This document shows positions 29,907 through 40,669 of a stretch of 57,353 bases of DNA, one piece after another; the first letter of the stretch is position 1, and the number at the start of each line of letters is the position of its first letter. The position numbers were made by a program, and so were the translations under genes. The notes beneath the pieces are model-generated. The model searched no databases. It saw only the letters and a program-made list of their open reading frames with translations, and was not told the DNA's origin. This DNA is from Thermoplasmata archaeon (GTDB lineage: Archaea; Thermoplasmatota; Thermoplasmata; Thermoplasmatales; ARK-15): assembly GCA_023261755.1 (NCBI GenBank), contig JAGDXS010000020.1, positions 1 through 57,353 of the forward strand, given 5' to 3'.

Positions 29907-32227
29907 TGGTCACATTTGCCCGTGGGACAAGCTGAGTCAAATGTGCTATCGAGCTTTATTAAATCATCTACCTTTACCTTCAAATCCCACTCAAGTTCCC
30001 TTTCCTTTACAAGTTCATTTTTAACCTTCTTTGTTTCGGATCCTTTCACAAGTACCTGGGCACTCTTGCTTCCATCCCTGTATACCGTAATACCTTTGCA
30101 TTTTAGTTTGTAAGCGAGTATATAAGCATTTTCAACATCAGTAATCGTTGCATCATTCTTCATGTTGATTGTTTTGCTAACAGCATTGTCAGTGTATTTC
30201 TGGAATGCTGCCTGCATTCTAACATGCCATTCTGGTTCAACATCGTGCGCTGTAACAAAAATTTTTTTAGCATGTTCAGGCACATCAAGATGCTGTATGG
30301 ATCCAGTCTTTGCTATTTCCCTCATGAGATTTTCACTGTAGAACCCATGCTTTCTTGAATACTCCTCGAATAAGGGATTTACTTCCAAAAGTTGCTGGCC
30401 ATCAAGAACATTCCTTATAAATGAAAGTGCATAGAGTGGCTCTATGCTTGAGCTTGTATCAGCAATTATGGATATTGTTCCAGTTGGTGCAATTGTTGTT
30501 GTAGTAGCGTTCCTTATCCTTATGCCCATTTTTTCCCATATTGATCCATGCCATGCTGGGAATACACCTCTCCTTTCAGCCAGTTCGATGCTCATCTCAT
30601 GGCTTACATCATTTATGAACTTCATCACCTTTTCAGCAGTTTCAATTGCAAGATCAGAGTTATAAGGTATTCCCATTTTTATAAGCATTTCAGCAAAGCC
30701 CATGACACCTAAACCTATCTTTCTCGTTTTCCTTGTCATTTCCTGAATCTGAGGCAATGGGAACTTATTTGCATCTATTACATTATCAAGGAAGTGGACA
30801 GATTCCATAACGACATGCCTCAATAGATTCCAGTCAATTTCACCGTGATCATTTACAACAAGTGATAGATTTATAGACCCAAGGTTGCATGATTCATATG
30901 GTAATAGAGGTTGTTCACCGCATGGGTTTGTTGATTCAATCATGCCCAATTGAGGTGTCTGATTCTTCCTGTTAATTTCATCTATGAATATAACGCCAGG
31001 ATCACCTGTTGCCCAGGCATGAGAAACAATGAGATCCCATACCTTCCTAGCCTCCATTGTTTTTACTATTTCACCATTTCTTGGATTCCTTAGTGCATAT
31101 GTTCCGTTTGTTTCAAGTGCTTTCATAAATTCGTCAGTAACAGCAACACTTATGTTAAAATTAGTTAAAATCTTATTTTCAGAATCCTTGCTTGTAATGA
31201 ATTCCAAAATGTCAGGATGATCTACCCTTAAAATGCCCATGTTCGCCCCTCTTCTCTTTCCACCTTGCTTTATAACGTCAGTTGCAACATCGAATATTCT
31301 CATGAAACTTAAAGGACCTGATGCAACACCTTTGGTTGAACCGACCATGTCACCATTAGGTCTCAGCCTTGAAAATGAAAAACCTGTGCCACCTCCAGAT
31401 TTATGAATTAGAGCAGCATATTTAACAGCATCAAATATTCCGTCCATTGAATCAACAACTGGTATAACGAAGCAGGCAGAAAGCTGGCCTATTTCGGTGT
31501 TTGCATTCATTAATGTTGGAGAATTCGGTATGAAAAGCCTCTTTGACATAAGGTCATAAAAGATCATTGATGTTTTTTCAATCTCCTTTTCCCTTGCTTT
31601 TAAAATGTTTATCAAATCCTTGAAAGGAACTTTCATTTTACCCTCTTCATTTAGGATATTGTATGCCCTTCTTATCATATCATATTCCCAGTATGTCAAA
31701 GGATTGTCAATGCCTTCATCGAGAGTCCACCTTTTCTGTGATCCTGTAATATCGTATACTGAATCATCATAAAGGATATCAACAAGAGCTATGTATTTGG
31801 CTACCCTTTCAAACATCTGGCCAGGTGTTTCTATTACTTCACCCTTTTCATTCTTTAATAAATACCTTGATTCAAGTACTTTTATAGCATTGATGGAAAG
31901 TTTCAAATCATCCTTTACACCATAAGCTTTTTTCAGTTCTCTGATTATTTTTCTTTTTTCTCTATAAAGAATATATGCTTTGGCAACATTTGTATAACCT
32001 TCAAGCATTAAAACCTCTTCAACTATATCTTGAATTTCTTCAACCTTTGGAATATCTATATGAAGGTCTTCCAATCTCCTTATTACAAGATCAGTTAACC
32101 TTTCTGCCTCTCTGTAATTTTCAATGTTTGTTGCCTTCATTGCTTTGTAAATGGCAAGCGTAATCTTTTTTTTATCAAAATTTACAATTGTTCCATCTCT
32201 TTTCATTACTTTATCCATACTTTCCAT
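29903..32227 (-). CDS. nrdJ: Adenosylcobalamin-dependent (class II) ribonucleotide reductase
   Basis: N-terminal ATP cone, [48 protein letters not shown]-terminal CPTGKC. Confidence 0.92.
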   Translation of the reverse strand: MESMDKVMKRDGTIVNFDKKKITLAIYKAMKATNIENYREAERLTDLVIRRLEDLHIDIPKVEEIQDIVEEVLMLEGYTNVAKAYILYREKRKIIRELKKAYGVKDDLKLSINAIKVLESRYLLKNEKGEVIETPGQMFERVAKYIALVDILYDDSVYDITGSQKRWTLDEGIDNPLTYWEYDMIRRAYNILNEEGKMKVPFKDLINILKAREKEIEKTSMIFYDLMSKRLFIPNSPTLMNANTEIGQLSACFVIPVVDSMDGIFDAVKYAALIHKSGGGTGFSFSRLRPNGDMVGSTKGVASGPLSFMRIFDVATDVIKQGGKRRGANMGILRVDHPDILEFITSKDSENKILTNFNISVAVTDEFMKALETNGTYALRNPRNGEIVKTMEARKVWDLIVSHAWATGDPGVIFIDEINRKNQTPQLGMIESTNPCGEQPLLPYESCNLGSINLSLVVNDHGEIDWNLLRHVVMESVHFLDNVIDANKFPLPQIQEMTRKTRKIGLGVMGFAEMLIKMGIPYNSDLAIETAEKVMKFINDVSHEMSIELAERRGVFPAWHGSIWEKMGIRIRNATTTTIAPTGTISIIADTSSSIEPLYALSFIRNVLDGQQLLEVNPLFEEYSRKHGFYSENLMREIAKTGSIQHLDVPEHAKKIFVTAHDVEPEWHVRMQAAFQKYTDNAVSKTINMKNDATITDVENAYILAYKLKCKGITVYRDGSKSAQVLVKGSETKKVKNELVKERELEWDLKVKVDDLIKLDSTFDSACPTGKCDH

Positions 32228-32319
32228 CCCCTAGGATTGTGGGTAAGAAAGACCATTAACAATTGGATAAAAATATTTTTTTGAGATCAGAGTGTGTTGA
32301 TATGCATGACCAATTCAGA

Positions 32320-33051
32320 TCAAAAATCTGATAAAAAAGAGTTATATAATTCTCTATAAGTTTCTAAGGTTCCTATATCGTACCATTTTCCCTTCAATGG
32401 TATTCCATAAACGTCCTCATTTTTAATTAACCACGTTATGAAATTTCCGAGCTGGTCTGGATTATTTTTATCATTTATATATTTAGTAAGTTTTTCAGAT
32501 ACACCATTTGGAAATAGATATATGCCAGTGCTTATCAACTTAGATTTTGGTTTATCTGGCTTTTCTTCGAAGCTTATTATTTTATTATTTTCATCTATTT
32601 CTACCACTCCAAACCTCCTTGCCTCTTCTAAAGAAGATAATTCGAACAATCCTATTGTTATTTTATTAATTTCCATGAATTTTTTATAAATATCAATTAA
32701 TTCAAAATCAAAGTAATTGTCACCTGCAATTACAATAAAATTATCATAGTCTATTCTATCCATTGCATATTTAAGACCTTTTATTGCCCCTAACTTTTCC
32801 TCTTCTTTCATTGTAGGTTCAACGATTAAAGAAATTTTAACATCGTTTCTTTTTGATGCATAATATTTAAATTGATCCTGGAATTTTTTATTTACTGATA
32901 AATATATATCATTAATTTTAATATTTATTATTCTATCAACAATATGATCAACAAGTGGTTTACCACCCAATGGAAATAACGGTTTTGGAATGAATTCAGA
33001 TATGGGTAAGAGCCTTTTTGCAAATCCGCCGCAGAGAACTATAGCCTTCAT
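32320..33051 (-). CDS. Sugar-phosphate nucleotidyltransferase
   Basis: MKAIVLCGGFAKRLLPISEFIPKPLFPLGGKPLVDHI. Confidence 0.9.
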   Translation of the reverse strand: MKAIVLCGGFAKRLLPISEFIPKPLFPLGGKPLVDHIVDRIINIKINDIYLSVNKKFQDQFKYYASKRNDVKISLIVEPTMKEEEKLGAIKGLKYAMDRIDYDNFIVIAGDNYFDFELIDIYKKFMEINKITIGLFELSSLEEARRFGVVEIDENNKIISFEEKPDKPKSKLISTGIYLFPNGVSEKLTKYINDKNNPDQLGNFITWLIKNEDVYGIPLKGKWYDIGTLETYRELYNSFLSDF

Positions 33052-33091
33052 ATATTTATGATAGTATTTAAATATATAATTTTTTCTGAAA

Positions 33092-33874
33092 TTATACTGT
33101 AGCAGATAACTTTATTTTTTTGTATAAATTTGTTGCTATTGCCATAAATGATATGGATAGTATAAATAAAATTATGAAGTCGTACAAATCATTAAATCCA
33201 ATTGTATTTAAATATGCGGATCTTATTCCATCCACAACATATGTGAGAGGATTTATTTCTGCTATTATTTTAAATGCAATAGGTGTTTCATCAGTAATAG
33301 GATAAAATACAGAGCTTGCAAATGTAACTATGAAGAATATTATATTGGAAAGCAAATTGAACATTTGATTTGATTTTACTACTGCACCTAAGGATAGCAT
33401 TATTGAGCCGAATGTGAAAGTTCCCAATACTAGGAAAATAATAACAATTGCAAATCCCATCATAGATATTTTCAATGAAATAAAAGGTATTGCTACAAGG
33501 GTCATCACTATTGATCCAGCAAACGTTACAGCTATCATGGAAATTAATGTTCCGATTAGATAATCAAACCTTGTGTATGGCATTGAAAAAATCTGTTCCA
33601 GCATGCCAATTCTTTTGTCTTGCCATAATACCCAGCCTGCCAGTGACCCACCTATTAGAATTTGATCAGCAACAATACCTGGAGCAATGAATGTAACATA
33701 GCTTATTTTTAAACCATCATAATACATAAAAGGTATTATTGAACCCATCATGAGCCCCATGATTAAAAGATAACCCACAGGCATCATTATAAAGAAACTA
33801 ATTGTATTTATATCCATTGAAGAAACAAGGAATCTGTAAGTTAATCTGAAGATCCTATTCATTCTTATTCCCAC
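33092..33874 (-). CDS. ABC-2 type transporter permease
   Basis: Six-TM hydrophobic protein downstream of its ATPase; NPLTYVVDGIRSAYL. Confidence 0.88.
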   Translation of the reverse strand: MGIRMNRIFRLTYRFLVSSMDINTISFFIMMPVGYLLIMGLMMGSIIPFMYYDGLKISYVTFIAPGIVADQILIGGSLAGWVLWQDKRIGMLEQIFSMPYTRFDYLIGTLISMIAVTFAGSIVMTLVAIPFISLKISMMGFAIVIIFLVLGTFTFGSIMLSLGAVVKSNQMFNLLSNIIFFIVTFASSVFYPITDETPIAFKIIAEINPLTYVVDGIRSAYLNTIGFNDLYDFIILFILSISFMAIATNLYKKIKLSATV

Positions 33875-34844
33875 CTATTATATCGAGGAATACTTCCTCA
33901 AGCTCAGTCTTTTTTATGTTGAACCATTGCAATAAAAATGAATTACTTTTTATGAAATCGTTAATAATTTCAATCGTTGTTGAGAGATCATCAGTAACTA
34001 TTTTGTATGGATCACCTTTTTCCTTTGGGCTAATTATTTTAATACTATCTATTCTGTCTGTTAATTTTTTCATTAGGAGATCATTACCATCATTGAAAAG
34101 TATTTCAAGTGTTCTTTCTTTTTCATATTTCCTCTTCAAATTTTCCACAGAATCAAGAACATGTATCATCCCTTTGTTTATTATTGCCACTCTATCACAA
34201 ATGTAATCTGCCTCTTCAAGATTATGTGTCGTAAAAAATATTGTCTTACCATTTTTAGATAAATTTTTGAAATAATCCAAAATTTTCCTTTTTATTATAG
34301 GGTCAAGACCTATAGTTGGCTCATCTACAAAAAGTAGTTCAGAATCATGTATGAGTTCCCTTGCCAATTGAAGTCTTCTTCTTTGGCCTATTGATATATC
34401 GGATGCATATTGTTTTCTTATATCGTTTAAATCAAAATCCTTGATCAATTGCTCAATCCTTTTGTTTAGATCATTCTTTGGTATATTCCATAGCACACCG
34501 TAAACATATAAGTTCTTTTCAACGCTAAGTGACCACTCATAGCTTGGTTGCTGAAGAACAACACCTATTCTCTGCCTTATGCTAAGTGCATCCTTTTTTA
34601 CATCATATCCTAATACTTGAACATCCCCCTCTGTTGGTTTAATTAAAGTTGTGAGTACCCTTATTGTTGTTGTCTTTCCAGCACCATTCGGTCCTAAAAA
34701 ACCAAAAATTTCACCTTTTTTGACATTTATATCTATTCCTTTTAAAGCAAAATTTTTTTTATCGTATGAGACCTTTAAATTCTTAGTTTCTATAACATCC
34801 ATTTGCATATCTTTAAAAGAAACAATTAATTTAAAATTTCCCAA
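33855..34844 (-). CDS. ABC transporter ATP-binding protein (DrrA-like)
   Basis: Walker A GPNGAGKTT, signature ISIGQRRRLQLARELI, Walker B LLFVDEPTIGLDP. Confidence 0.94.
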   Translation of the reverse strand: MGNFKLIVSFKDMQMDVIETKNLKVSYDKKNFALKGIDINVKKGEIFGFLGPNGAGKTTTIRVLTTLIKPTEGDVQVLGYDVKKDALSIRQRIGVVLQQPSYEWSLSVEKNLYVYGVLWNIPKNDLNKRIEQLIKDFDLNDIRKQYASDISIGQRRRLQLARELIHDSELLFVDEPTIGLDPIIKRKILDYFKNLSKNGKTIFFTTHNLEEADYICDRVAIINKGMIHVLDSVENLKRKYEKERTLEILFNDGNDLLMKKLTDRIDSIKIISPKEKGDPYKIVTDDLSTTIEIINDFIKSNSFLLQWFNIKKTELEEVFLDIIGGNKNE

Positions 34845-36152
34845 TTATTCTATTGATCTGTTTTTTGTCTCAACACCCAGGAATATGGTAAGAAAGAAAC
34901 CTAAGAATTCAAAAATTGCAAAAAACATAAGGCCATAAGAAACATTCAGCATTGAAATAATTAATGGAAAAACAAAAACACCTAAGATAGCACCTATTCT
35001 CGATACTGCGGTTGAAATGCCCATAGCTGTTGCCCTTATGTATGTTGGGAATATTTCAACAGGATAAAGGTATGTTGTATTTGTAGGCCCTATGTTATGG
35101 AAAACATGCATCAAGGCAAAAGCAATGAATATGTAAATAAATGGAGGTGTCGTTTTTAAAAATAATATTGAAAATGAAAGAAGTGATATGCCAGCAAGGC
35201 CGAAGCCCAGGGATTGCAGAACTTTTCTGCCTAATTTATCTATAAAGAGAATGCATATTATTACGCCTACAATAACTGGAAGTGTTTCTAAAAGAGTAGC
35301 AATTATAGAATAAACATAAGAGAGCGAAGAAAAGAATAAAGAAGGTGTATAATTCCAAACACCATAACTTGCAACATCATAGGAAAACCAAGAAAGAGAT
35401 GTGAATATAATCAATGGAATATAATTCCTTAATTCCTTGAATGATGTTTTTCTCTGCCTAATTTTTGGTGGTTCAGCATTGTCAATACCAACATCTTTTG
35501 CAAATTCCCTAGTTACCTTTTTTGCATCTTCAACCTTTCCAGATTTAACAAGGAAATATGGTGTTTCTGGTATTACAGTTCTTGAAATAATAACAATTAT
35601 GGGTATTATTGCACCTGAAATATACATTACCCTCCAAGCATCCTTGCCAAAATAAAGAACAATGGGAATTGAAACAATGTAAAATATTATAGAACCTATA
35701 GTCCAGAAAAGCATATTGATTACAAGATATCTCCCTCTTATTTTCTTGGGAGAAAATTCGGCCTGAATGGAGGAACTTATTGGATAGTCTGCACCTATAC
35801 CTATTCCAACAAAAATTTCAAAAGCAATAAATTCAAACAAGTTTTGTGAAAGACCGGTTAAAATCAAAAATATTGCAGTAATGCTTAGATCTAAAATATA
35901 AATTCTTCTTCTCCCATAGGAATCTGCAATTCTTCCGAATATAAGGCTGCCTATTAACATCCCTATATAAATTGATGATGCACCCAATGAGACAAAAATT
36001 GCCTTAGAGAGAATAGTGTTTTGCAAATACATAAGAGCGGTTGAAAATATGGAAAGAGTATAACCATCCATAAGTATGCCCATAGATGAAAGTATTGTGA
36101 TTAAAATGAATTTTCTTGTTTTTGTAAGTTCGTCGAAGTAAATGTTAGCCAT
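34845..36152 (-). CDS. MFS transporter (sugar-porter/metabolite type)
   Basis: FGRIADSYGRRRIY, 12-TM profile, GIGIGADYPISSS. Confidence 0.9.
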   Translation of the reverse strand: MANIYFDELTKTRKFILITILSSMGILMDGYTLSIFSTALMYLQNTILSKAIFVSLGASSIYIGMLIGSLIFGRIADSYGRRRIYILDLSITAIFLILTGLSQNLFEFIAFEIFVGIGIGADYPISSSIQAEFSPKKIRGRYLVINMLFWTIGSIIFYIVSIPIVLYFGKDAWRVMYISGAIIPIIVIISRTVIPETPYFLVKSGKVEDAKKVTREFAKDVGIDNAEPPKIRQRKTSFKELRNYIPLIIFTSLSWFSYDVASYGVWNYTPSLFFSSLSYVYSIIATLLETLPVIVGVIICILFIDKLGRKVLQSLGFGLAGISLLSFSILFLKTTPPFIYIFIAFALMHVFHNIGPTNTTYLYPVEIFPTYIRATAMGISTAVSRIGAILGVFVFPLIISMLNVSYGLMFFAIFEFLGFFLTIFLGVETKNRSIE

Positions 36153-36297
36153 TGTTTCAATAAATATAAAATCATTAATAAATTTTTTTTAAGACAAAAA
36201 AATCATTTTTATATTAAATGCGAAGTTTTTAAAAAATTATAATTTAAAATAATTATATAAAATCTTAATACTTGAAAGAAATTAGGTAAAAATAAAG

Positions 36298-37680
36298 GTG
36301 AAATTTATGGTACTCGTTAAAAATAAATATAATGGAAAAATTATAGAAGAAATTAATGAAACAACAATTAAAGAATCTGAAGAAACATTGAATAATTCTA
36401 TTAAAGCCTTTAAAAAAATATCTAAAATTCCTAAGTATAAAATTAGCGAATTATTAATTGAAATTTCTGAAAAAATAACAAGGAATTCAGAAGAATTGGC
36501 AACAATAATTTCCCAGGAATCTGGAAAGCCATTGAAATATTCCAGAAAAGAAGTTAAAAGGGCATCATTTACAATAATGAGTTCAGGGGAAGAAGCAAAG
36601 CAAATTAGGGGTGAAACAATACCACTTGATGTGGAACCAAGGGGTGAAGGAAGATTTGCATATTTTATAAGAGTGCCAATTGGTCCAGTTTTTTCAATTA
36701 CACCATTCAACGATCCTTTGAATTTGGTAGCACACAAAGTAGGGCCTGCCATAGCTGCTGGAAATTCCATCATAAATAAACCATCATCATTAACACCTCT
36801 TTCTTCATTAAAATTGGAAAAAATTTTTGAAGAAACAGATTTACCTGAATATTCATTTCAAAATGTTATTTCTGAAGGTAATTCTGATGTAACAAAATTT
36901 TTTCTGAATTCGGATAAAATTAAAAAGATCTCCTTTACTGGTGGAGTTGAAACAGGAGAAAAAATTATTAAAATAGGGGGCCTGAAAAAATATTCTATGG
37001 AACTAGGAAGCAATTCCCCAGTAATAATATTCAAAGATTCGAACTGGAAAGATTCAATTGACTCAATAGTTGAAGCAGCATTCGAATCCCAAGGACAAAA
37101 TTGCATCCATGCACAGCGTATCCTTGTGGAAGAAAATATATTTGATGAATTCACGGAGAATTTAATTAAATATACAGAAAAATTAAAAATTGGCGATCCT
37201 CTTGATGAGAATACAGATATAGGCCCTATGATAAGCGAAATAGAGGCAAAAAGAATAGAGGAATGGGTAAATGAGGCCAAATCGATGGGAGGAGAAATAA
37301 TAATAGGTGGTAGAAGGAAAGAAAATATTTACTATCCAACAATTATGAAAAATGTACCTAAGGAAGCAAGAGTATGGAAATATGAAGCATTTGGCCCTGT
37401 TACATTAGTTATTCCATTTCAAAATATTAATGAAGCAATCGATATAGCGAATGATGTTCCCTACGGTTTACAGGCTGGAGTATTTGCATCAAACATTGAT
37501 ACAATAATGAAAATGATAGATTTATTGGAATTTGGAACTGTTTTAATAAATGACACATCCGATTTCAGAATAGACACTATGCCCTTCGGTGGAATGAAAA
37601 AGAGTGGCTTGGGAAGGGAAGGAATAAGATTTGCAATAGAAGAAATGACTGAAATAAAATTGGCGATCTTTAGAAAATAA
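36298..37680 (+). CDS. Aldehyde dehydrogenase family protein
   Basis: ITPFNDPLNLVAHKVGPAIAAGN, FTGGVETGEKI, ELGSNSP, GQNCIHAQRI. Confidence 0.93.
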   Translation: MKFMVLVKNKYNGKIIEEINETTIKESEETLNNSIKAFKKISKIPKYKISELLIEISEKITRNSEELATIISQESGKPLKYSRKEVKRASFTIMSSGEEAKQIRGETIPLDVEPRGEGRFAYFIRVPIGPVFSITPFNDPLNLVAHKVGPAIAAGNSIINKPSSLTPLSSLKLEKIFEETDLPEYSFQNVISEGNSDVTKFFLNSDKIKKISFTGGVETGEKIIKIGGLKKYSMELGSNSPVIIFKDSNWKDSIDSIVEAAFESQGQNCIHAQRILVEENIFDEFTENLIKYTEKLKIGDPLDENTDIGPMISEIEAKRIEEWVNEAKSMGGEIIIGGRRKENIYYPTIMKNVPKEARVWKYEAFGPVTLVIPFQNINEAIDIANDVPYGLQAGVFASNIDTIMKMIDLLEFGTVLINDTSDFRIDTMPFGGMKKSGLGREGIRFAIEEMTEIKLAIFRK

Positions 37681-37791
37681 TTAAATTGTTTTTTAAATAA
37701 TATAAATTAAATAAATAATAATTTAAAATATTATTTAATCTTAGTAAATTTTACCTATAAATTTGCTTAAAAAATATTCAAAATTTTAGAG

Positions 37792-38492
37792 CCATGTCAA
37801 GGAGAGCTAAATAATTGATTAGCAAAATTAAAAATGAATTTTACGAATACATATTAAAAAATATGTCATATTTTCACTTAATGAGAAAAATCGTAAAATA
37901 TTTACAGCATCGAGAAGGAAAAAATATAGCAATTATAAAGGTCCGTTAAGTTTTTGAGGATTTTCAACGAAGAGATTGCAATATTGAAGAAAAATAAGTA
38001 TATCTTTTGATATGGAATATCCACAATAGTAGAATGTAATGTTATAACAGGAACTTTACATGACAAGAATATAGTTTTTCCATTAATTGATTCTATAAAA
38101 TATTATTCATACCTGCAATGGATGCAGCATATGATTCCCCCGATATTTATGAATACATATTTGAAAACACAGATTGTATCCCAGTAATAGATACAAATAG
38201 AAGGAAAGGAATAATTGAATCAAAGCTTTCAGAAGCAAGAAGAAAAGGTATAGAAATCAGAAAAAAAGAAGCATCTAGATATTCGCTTAGATGGGAGATT
38301 GAAAGATTATTTGCCATATTGGAAGACATTCTTAAAAGTGAATATATTTGGTATGTAAGAAACAGAAATTATGATGTTTCAATAGGAATAAAGATAGTTG
38401 CATATAACATTATAATTCTATTGAATCGAATGCTTGATAGACAAAAAATTACATATCTGTCATTTAAAAAATATATGACTCTGGTAATTTAA
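37792..38492 (+). pseudogene. Degenerate DDE transposase (IS5/IS4-like superfamily)
   Basis: Intact tail 38118-38492 (AMDAAYDSPDIYEYI..., LRWEIERLFAILEDIL); upstream segment YGISTIVECNVITGTLHDKNIVFPLIDSIKYY lies in another frame; earlier stops. Confidence 0.75.
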
Positions 38493-38577
38493 TTTTTTAA
38501 AAGTAATTAAATTAATTTTGTTTATCAGTTTTTTTACCAGATTTGATAATAAAAAAATTTAATTAATTAAAGTTTAT

Positions 38578-38596
38578 TTTACTTTTATAAAGTAAA
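38578..38596. promoter_or_regulatory. 19-bp palindrome TTTACTT-TTATA-AAGTAAA at the nrdD promoter
   Basis: Perfect 7-5-7 inverted repeat just upstream of the nrdD start, overlapping a TATA-like core. Confidence 0.5.
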
Positions 38597-38602
38597 TTTT
38601 AG

Positions 38603-40669
38603 GTGATAATTATGATGAGTATTGAAGAAAAACATGATAAAAATATTGAAAAAATAATGCAAATAATAGACGAATATATAAATAAAAATGATTTGGCAAG
38701 ACATAATGCAAATTTAATATATTCTTTGCCGTCCATGTCCGGTATAATATCAGGCTTTATCCAAAAAGACTATTACCTAAACAAAATTCTTTCTGAGAGT
38801 GAAAAAAGATTACATGATGAAGGATGGTGGTATCATCATCAGATGAGTCAACTAAGCCCTTATTGTGCAGGTTTCTCCGCTTTAGATATAATGAAAAATG
38901 GTCTTCAATCATTAAATTCATCATCCGTAAAATCTAAACAACCTAGACATTTACGAACATTTCTAGACCAAAGTTCAAATTTCATTCTTAAAATAAGTCA
39001 AGAAATATCTGGAGCTGTAGCCCTAAATGATTTAACAAGTGTAGCGGCAGCTTATGTATGGTATGAAAGAGAAAGATTGCAAAAACAAATAACATATGAA
39101 GACATAAAAAATGCTTTTCAATCTTTTATATATAATATAAATCTTGATTTCAGAAGTGGAAATTCACCATTTACAAATGTAACTATAACAATTGGTGGCC
39201 CAGCACCTTCCCTATTAAATGAACCTGTTTCTATTGGAGAAAGTAAATTTAAAGTTAATGCAATGACTTTTAGCCAAATACCTTCAGAAATCTATGATGA
39301 AATAAATAGGGCATTTTTTGAGGTAATGGCAGAAGGAGATTCAGAAGGAAGACCTTGGACATTTCCATTAATTACTTTATACATAACAGACGATTTTCCA
39401 TGGGATAACAATGTATTCAATCAATTGTTAGAATTGATGGATAATTTTGGTGGGATTTATTTGGAGAATTACATAAAAAAACCTTTTGAAAATGAGAAAT
39501 GGAAAAGAATGATAGACAATCTTGAAATCAGAGATCCTACATTACAAAGATCTTTCTGTTGCAGGTTCCAAATTGATTTGAATGAATTAAAAAAGGTACC
39601 TCATTCTGGATCTATTTTTGGAAATATTTCAGGTGTAGGGTCTATAGGGGTTATTACAATCAATTTTAACAGACTTGGATATCTTTATCGCGATGACTTA
39701 AAATCATTGCTAGAGCATTTAGATATTTTATTGAGTTATGCTAGAAGTGCTTTGAATAAAAAAAGAGATTTTATTTTAAAACACATAGACCTTTATCCAA
39801 CATTTTTCTATTATGTTGATAAATCTCTTAACACATATTTTAATACAATATCTCTTGGTGGAGGCCATGAGGGATTAGTTAATTTTGGAATAAAAGATGG
39901 AATATTAGGTAATGAAGGTCTAGAACTTGCAAAAAAAATTGCAAAACACATATTGGATAAATTGGAGGAATTTGAAAAGGAAGATGGTGTAGCTTGGAAC
40001 TTTGAATATGCCCCAATGGAAACTGCTGCTGGTTATTTAGCAAAAAAGGATTTAGAGTTTGTTGAGAAATTGGCCGGAGGAAATACAGATTATATGTTTA
40101 AAGATTTAATAAAAGAACGCATAGAGAATTGGGTTGAACCAGGTCCTTGCCCAAGGCCGTTCATTCCAGAAATTTATGTCTCTGGCTCTAGAGATAGACC
40201 TTTATTAACATCAGGTTTTCAGCCTCCATTCAATTGTAAAAACATATCAAAATTGGCATATTCATCTGCAATAACTCAAAACTATGCTACTGGTGGCTCA
40301 GTCCTACATCTTTTCTTAGGAGAAAAACTTGATCTAATCACAAAGAAAAAATTAATCCAATCCATATTTTACAATTATCCAGTTAAGTATATCACTCTTA
40401 CACCAACACTAACAGTTTGTAACAATTGTAAACAGAAATTTGTAGGTGAGTATCTTGTTTGCCCCCAATGTAAAAGCGACGATACAACTGTTTATTCGAG
40501 GGTTATAGGGTATTTTAGACCAATTGCCAGAAAAGTAAAAAACAAAAATTCAGAACTAGGATTATTTGAAGGGGAAGAAAACACTTGGCAAGAATCGAGA
40601 AGAGCTGATTGGGCAAATAGAGGAATCATTACAGAGGATGATTTAAAGTCCATTTTAGGTGATTTTTGA
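38603..40669 (+). CDS. nrdD: Anaerobic (class III) ribonucleoside-triphosphate reductase
   Basis: SPYCAGF active-site region, zinc site CNNCKQKF...CPQC, glycyl-radical motif RVIGYFRP. ATG 38612/38615 preceded by AGGTGA is a likely start. Confidence 0.88.
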   Translation: MIIMMSIEEKHDKNIEKIMQIIDEYINKNDLARHNANLIYSLPSMSGIISGFIQKDYYLNKILSESEKRLHDEGWWYHHQMSQLSPYCAGFSALDIMKNGLQSLNSSSVKSKQPRHLRTFLDQSSNFILKISQEISGAVALNDLTSVAAAYVWYERERLQKQITYEDIKNAFQSFIYNINLDFRSGNSPFTNVTITIGGPAPSLLNEPVSIGESKFKVNAMTFSQIPSEIYDEINRAFFEVMAEGDSEGRPWTFPLITLYITDDFPWDNNVFNQLLELMDNFGGIYLENYIKKPFENEKWKRMIDNLEIRDPTLQRSFCCRFQIDLNELKKVPHSGSIFGNISGVGSIGVITINFNRLGYLYRDDLKSLLEHLDILLSYARSALNKKRDFILKHIDLYPTFFYYVDKSLNTYFNTISLGGGHEGLVNFGIKDGILGNEGLELAKKIAKHILDKLEEFEKEDGVAWNFEYAPMETAAGYLAKKDLEFVEKLAGGNTDYMFKDLIKERIENWVEPGPCPRPFIPEIYVSGSRDRPLLTSGFQPPFNCKNISKLAYSSAITQNYATGGSVLHLFLGEKLDLITKKKLIQSIFYNYPVKYITLTPTLTVCNNCKQKFVGEYLVCPQCKSDDTTVYSRVIGYFRPIARKVKNKNSELGLFEGEENTWQESRRADWANRGIITEDDLKSILGDF

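Noticed and set aside
36282-36773. 163-aa minus-strand ORF
   Set aside because: Antisense to the aldehyde dehydrogenase gene.
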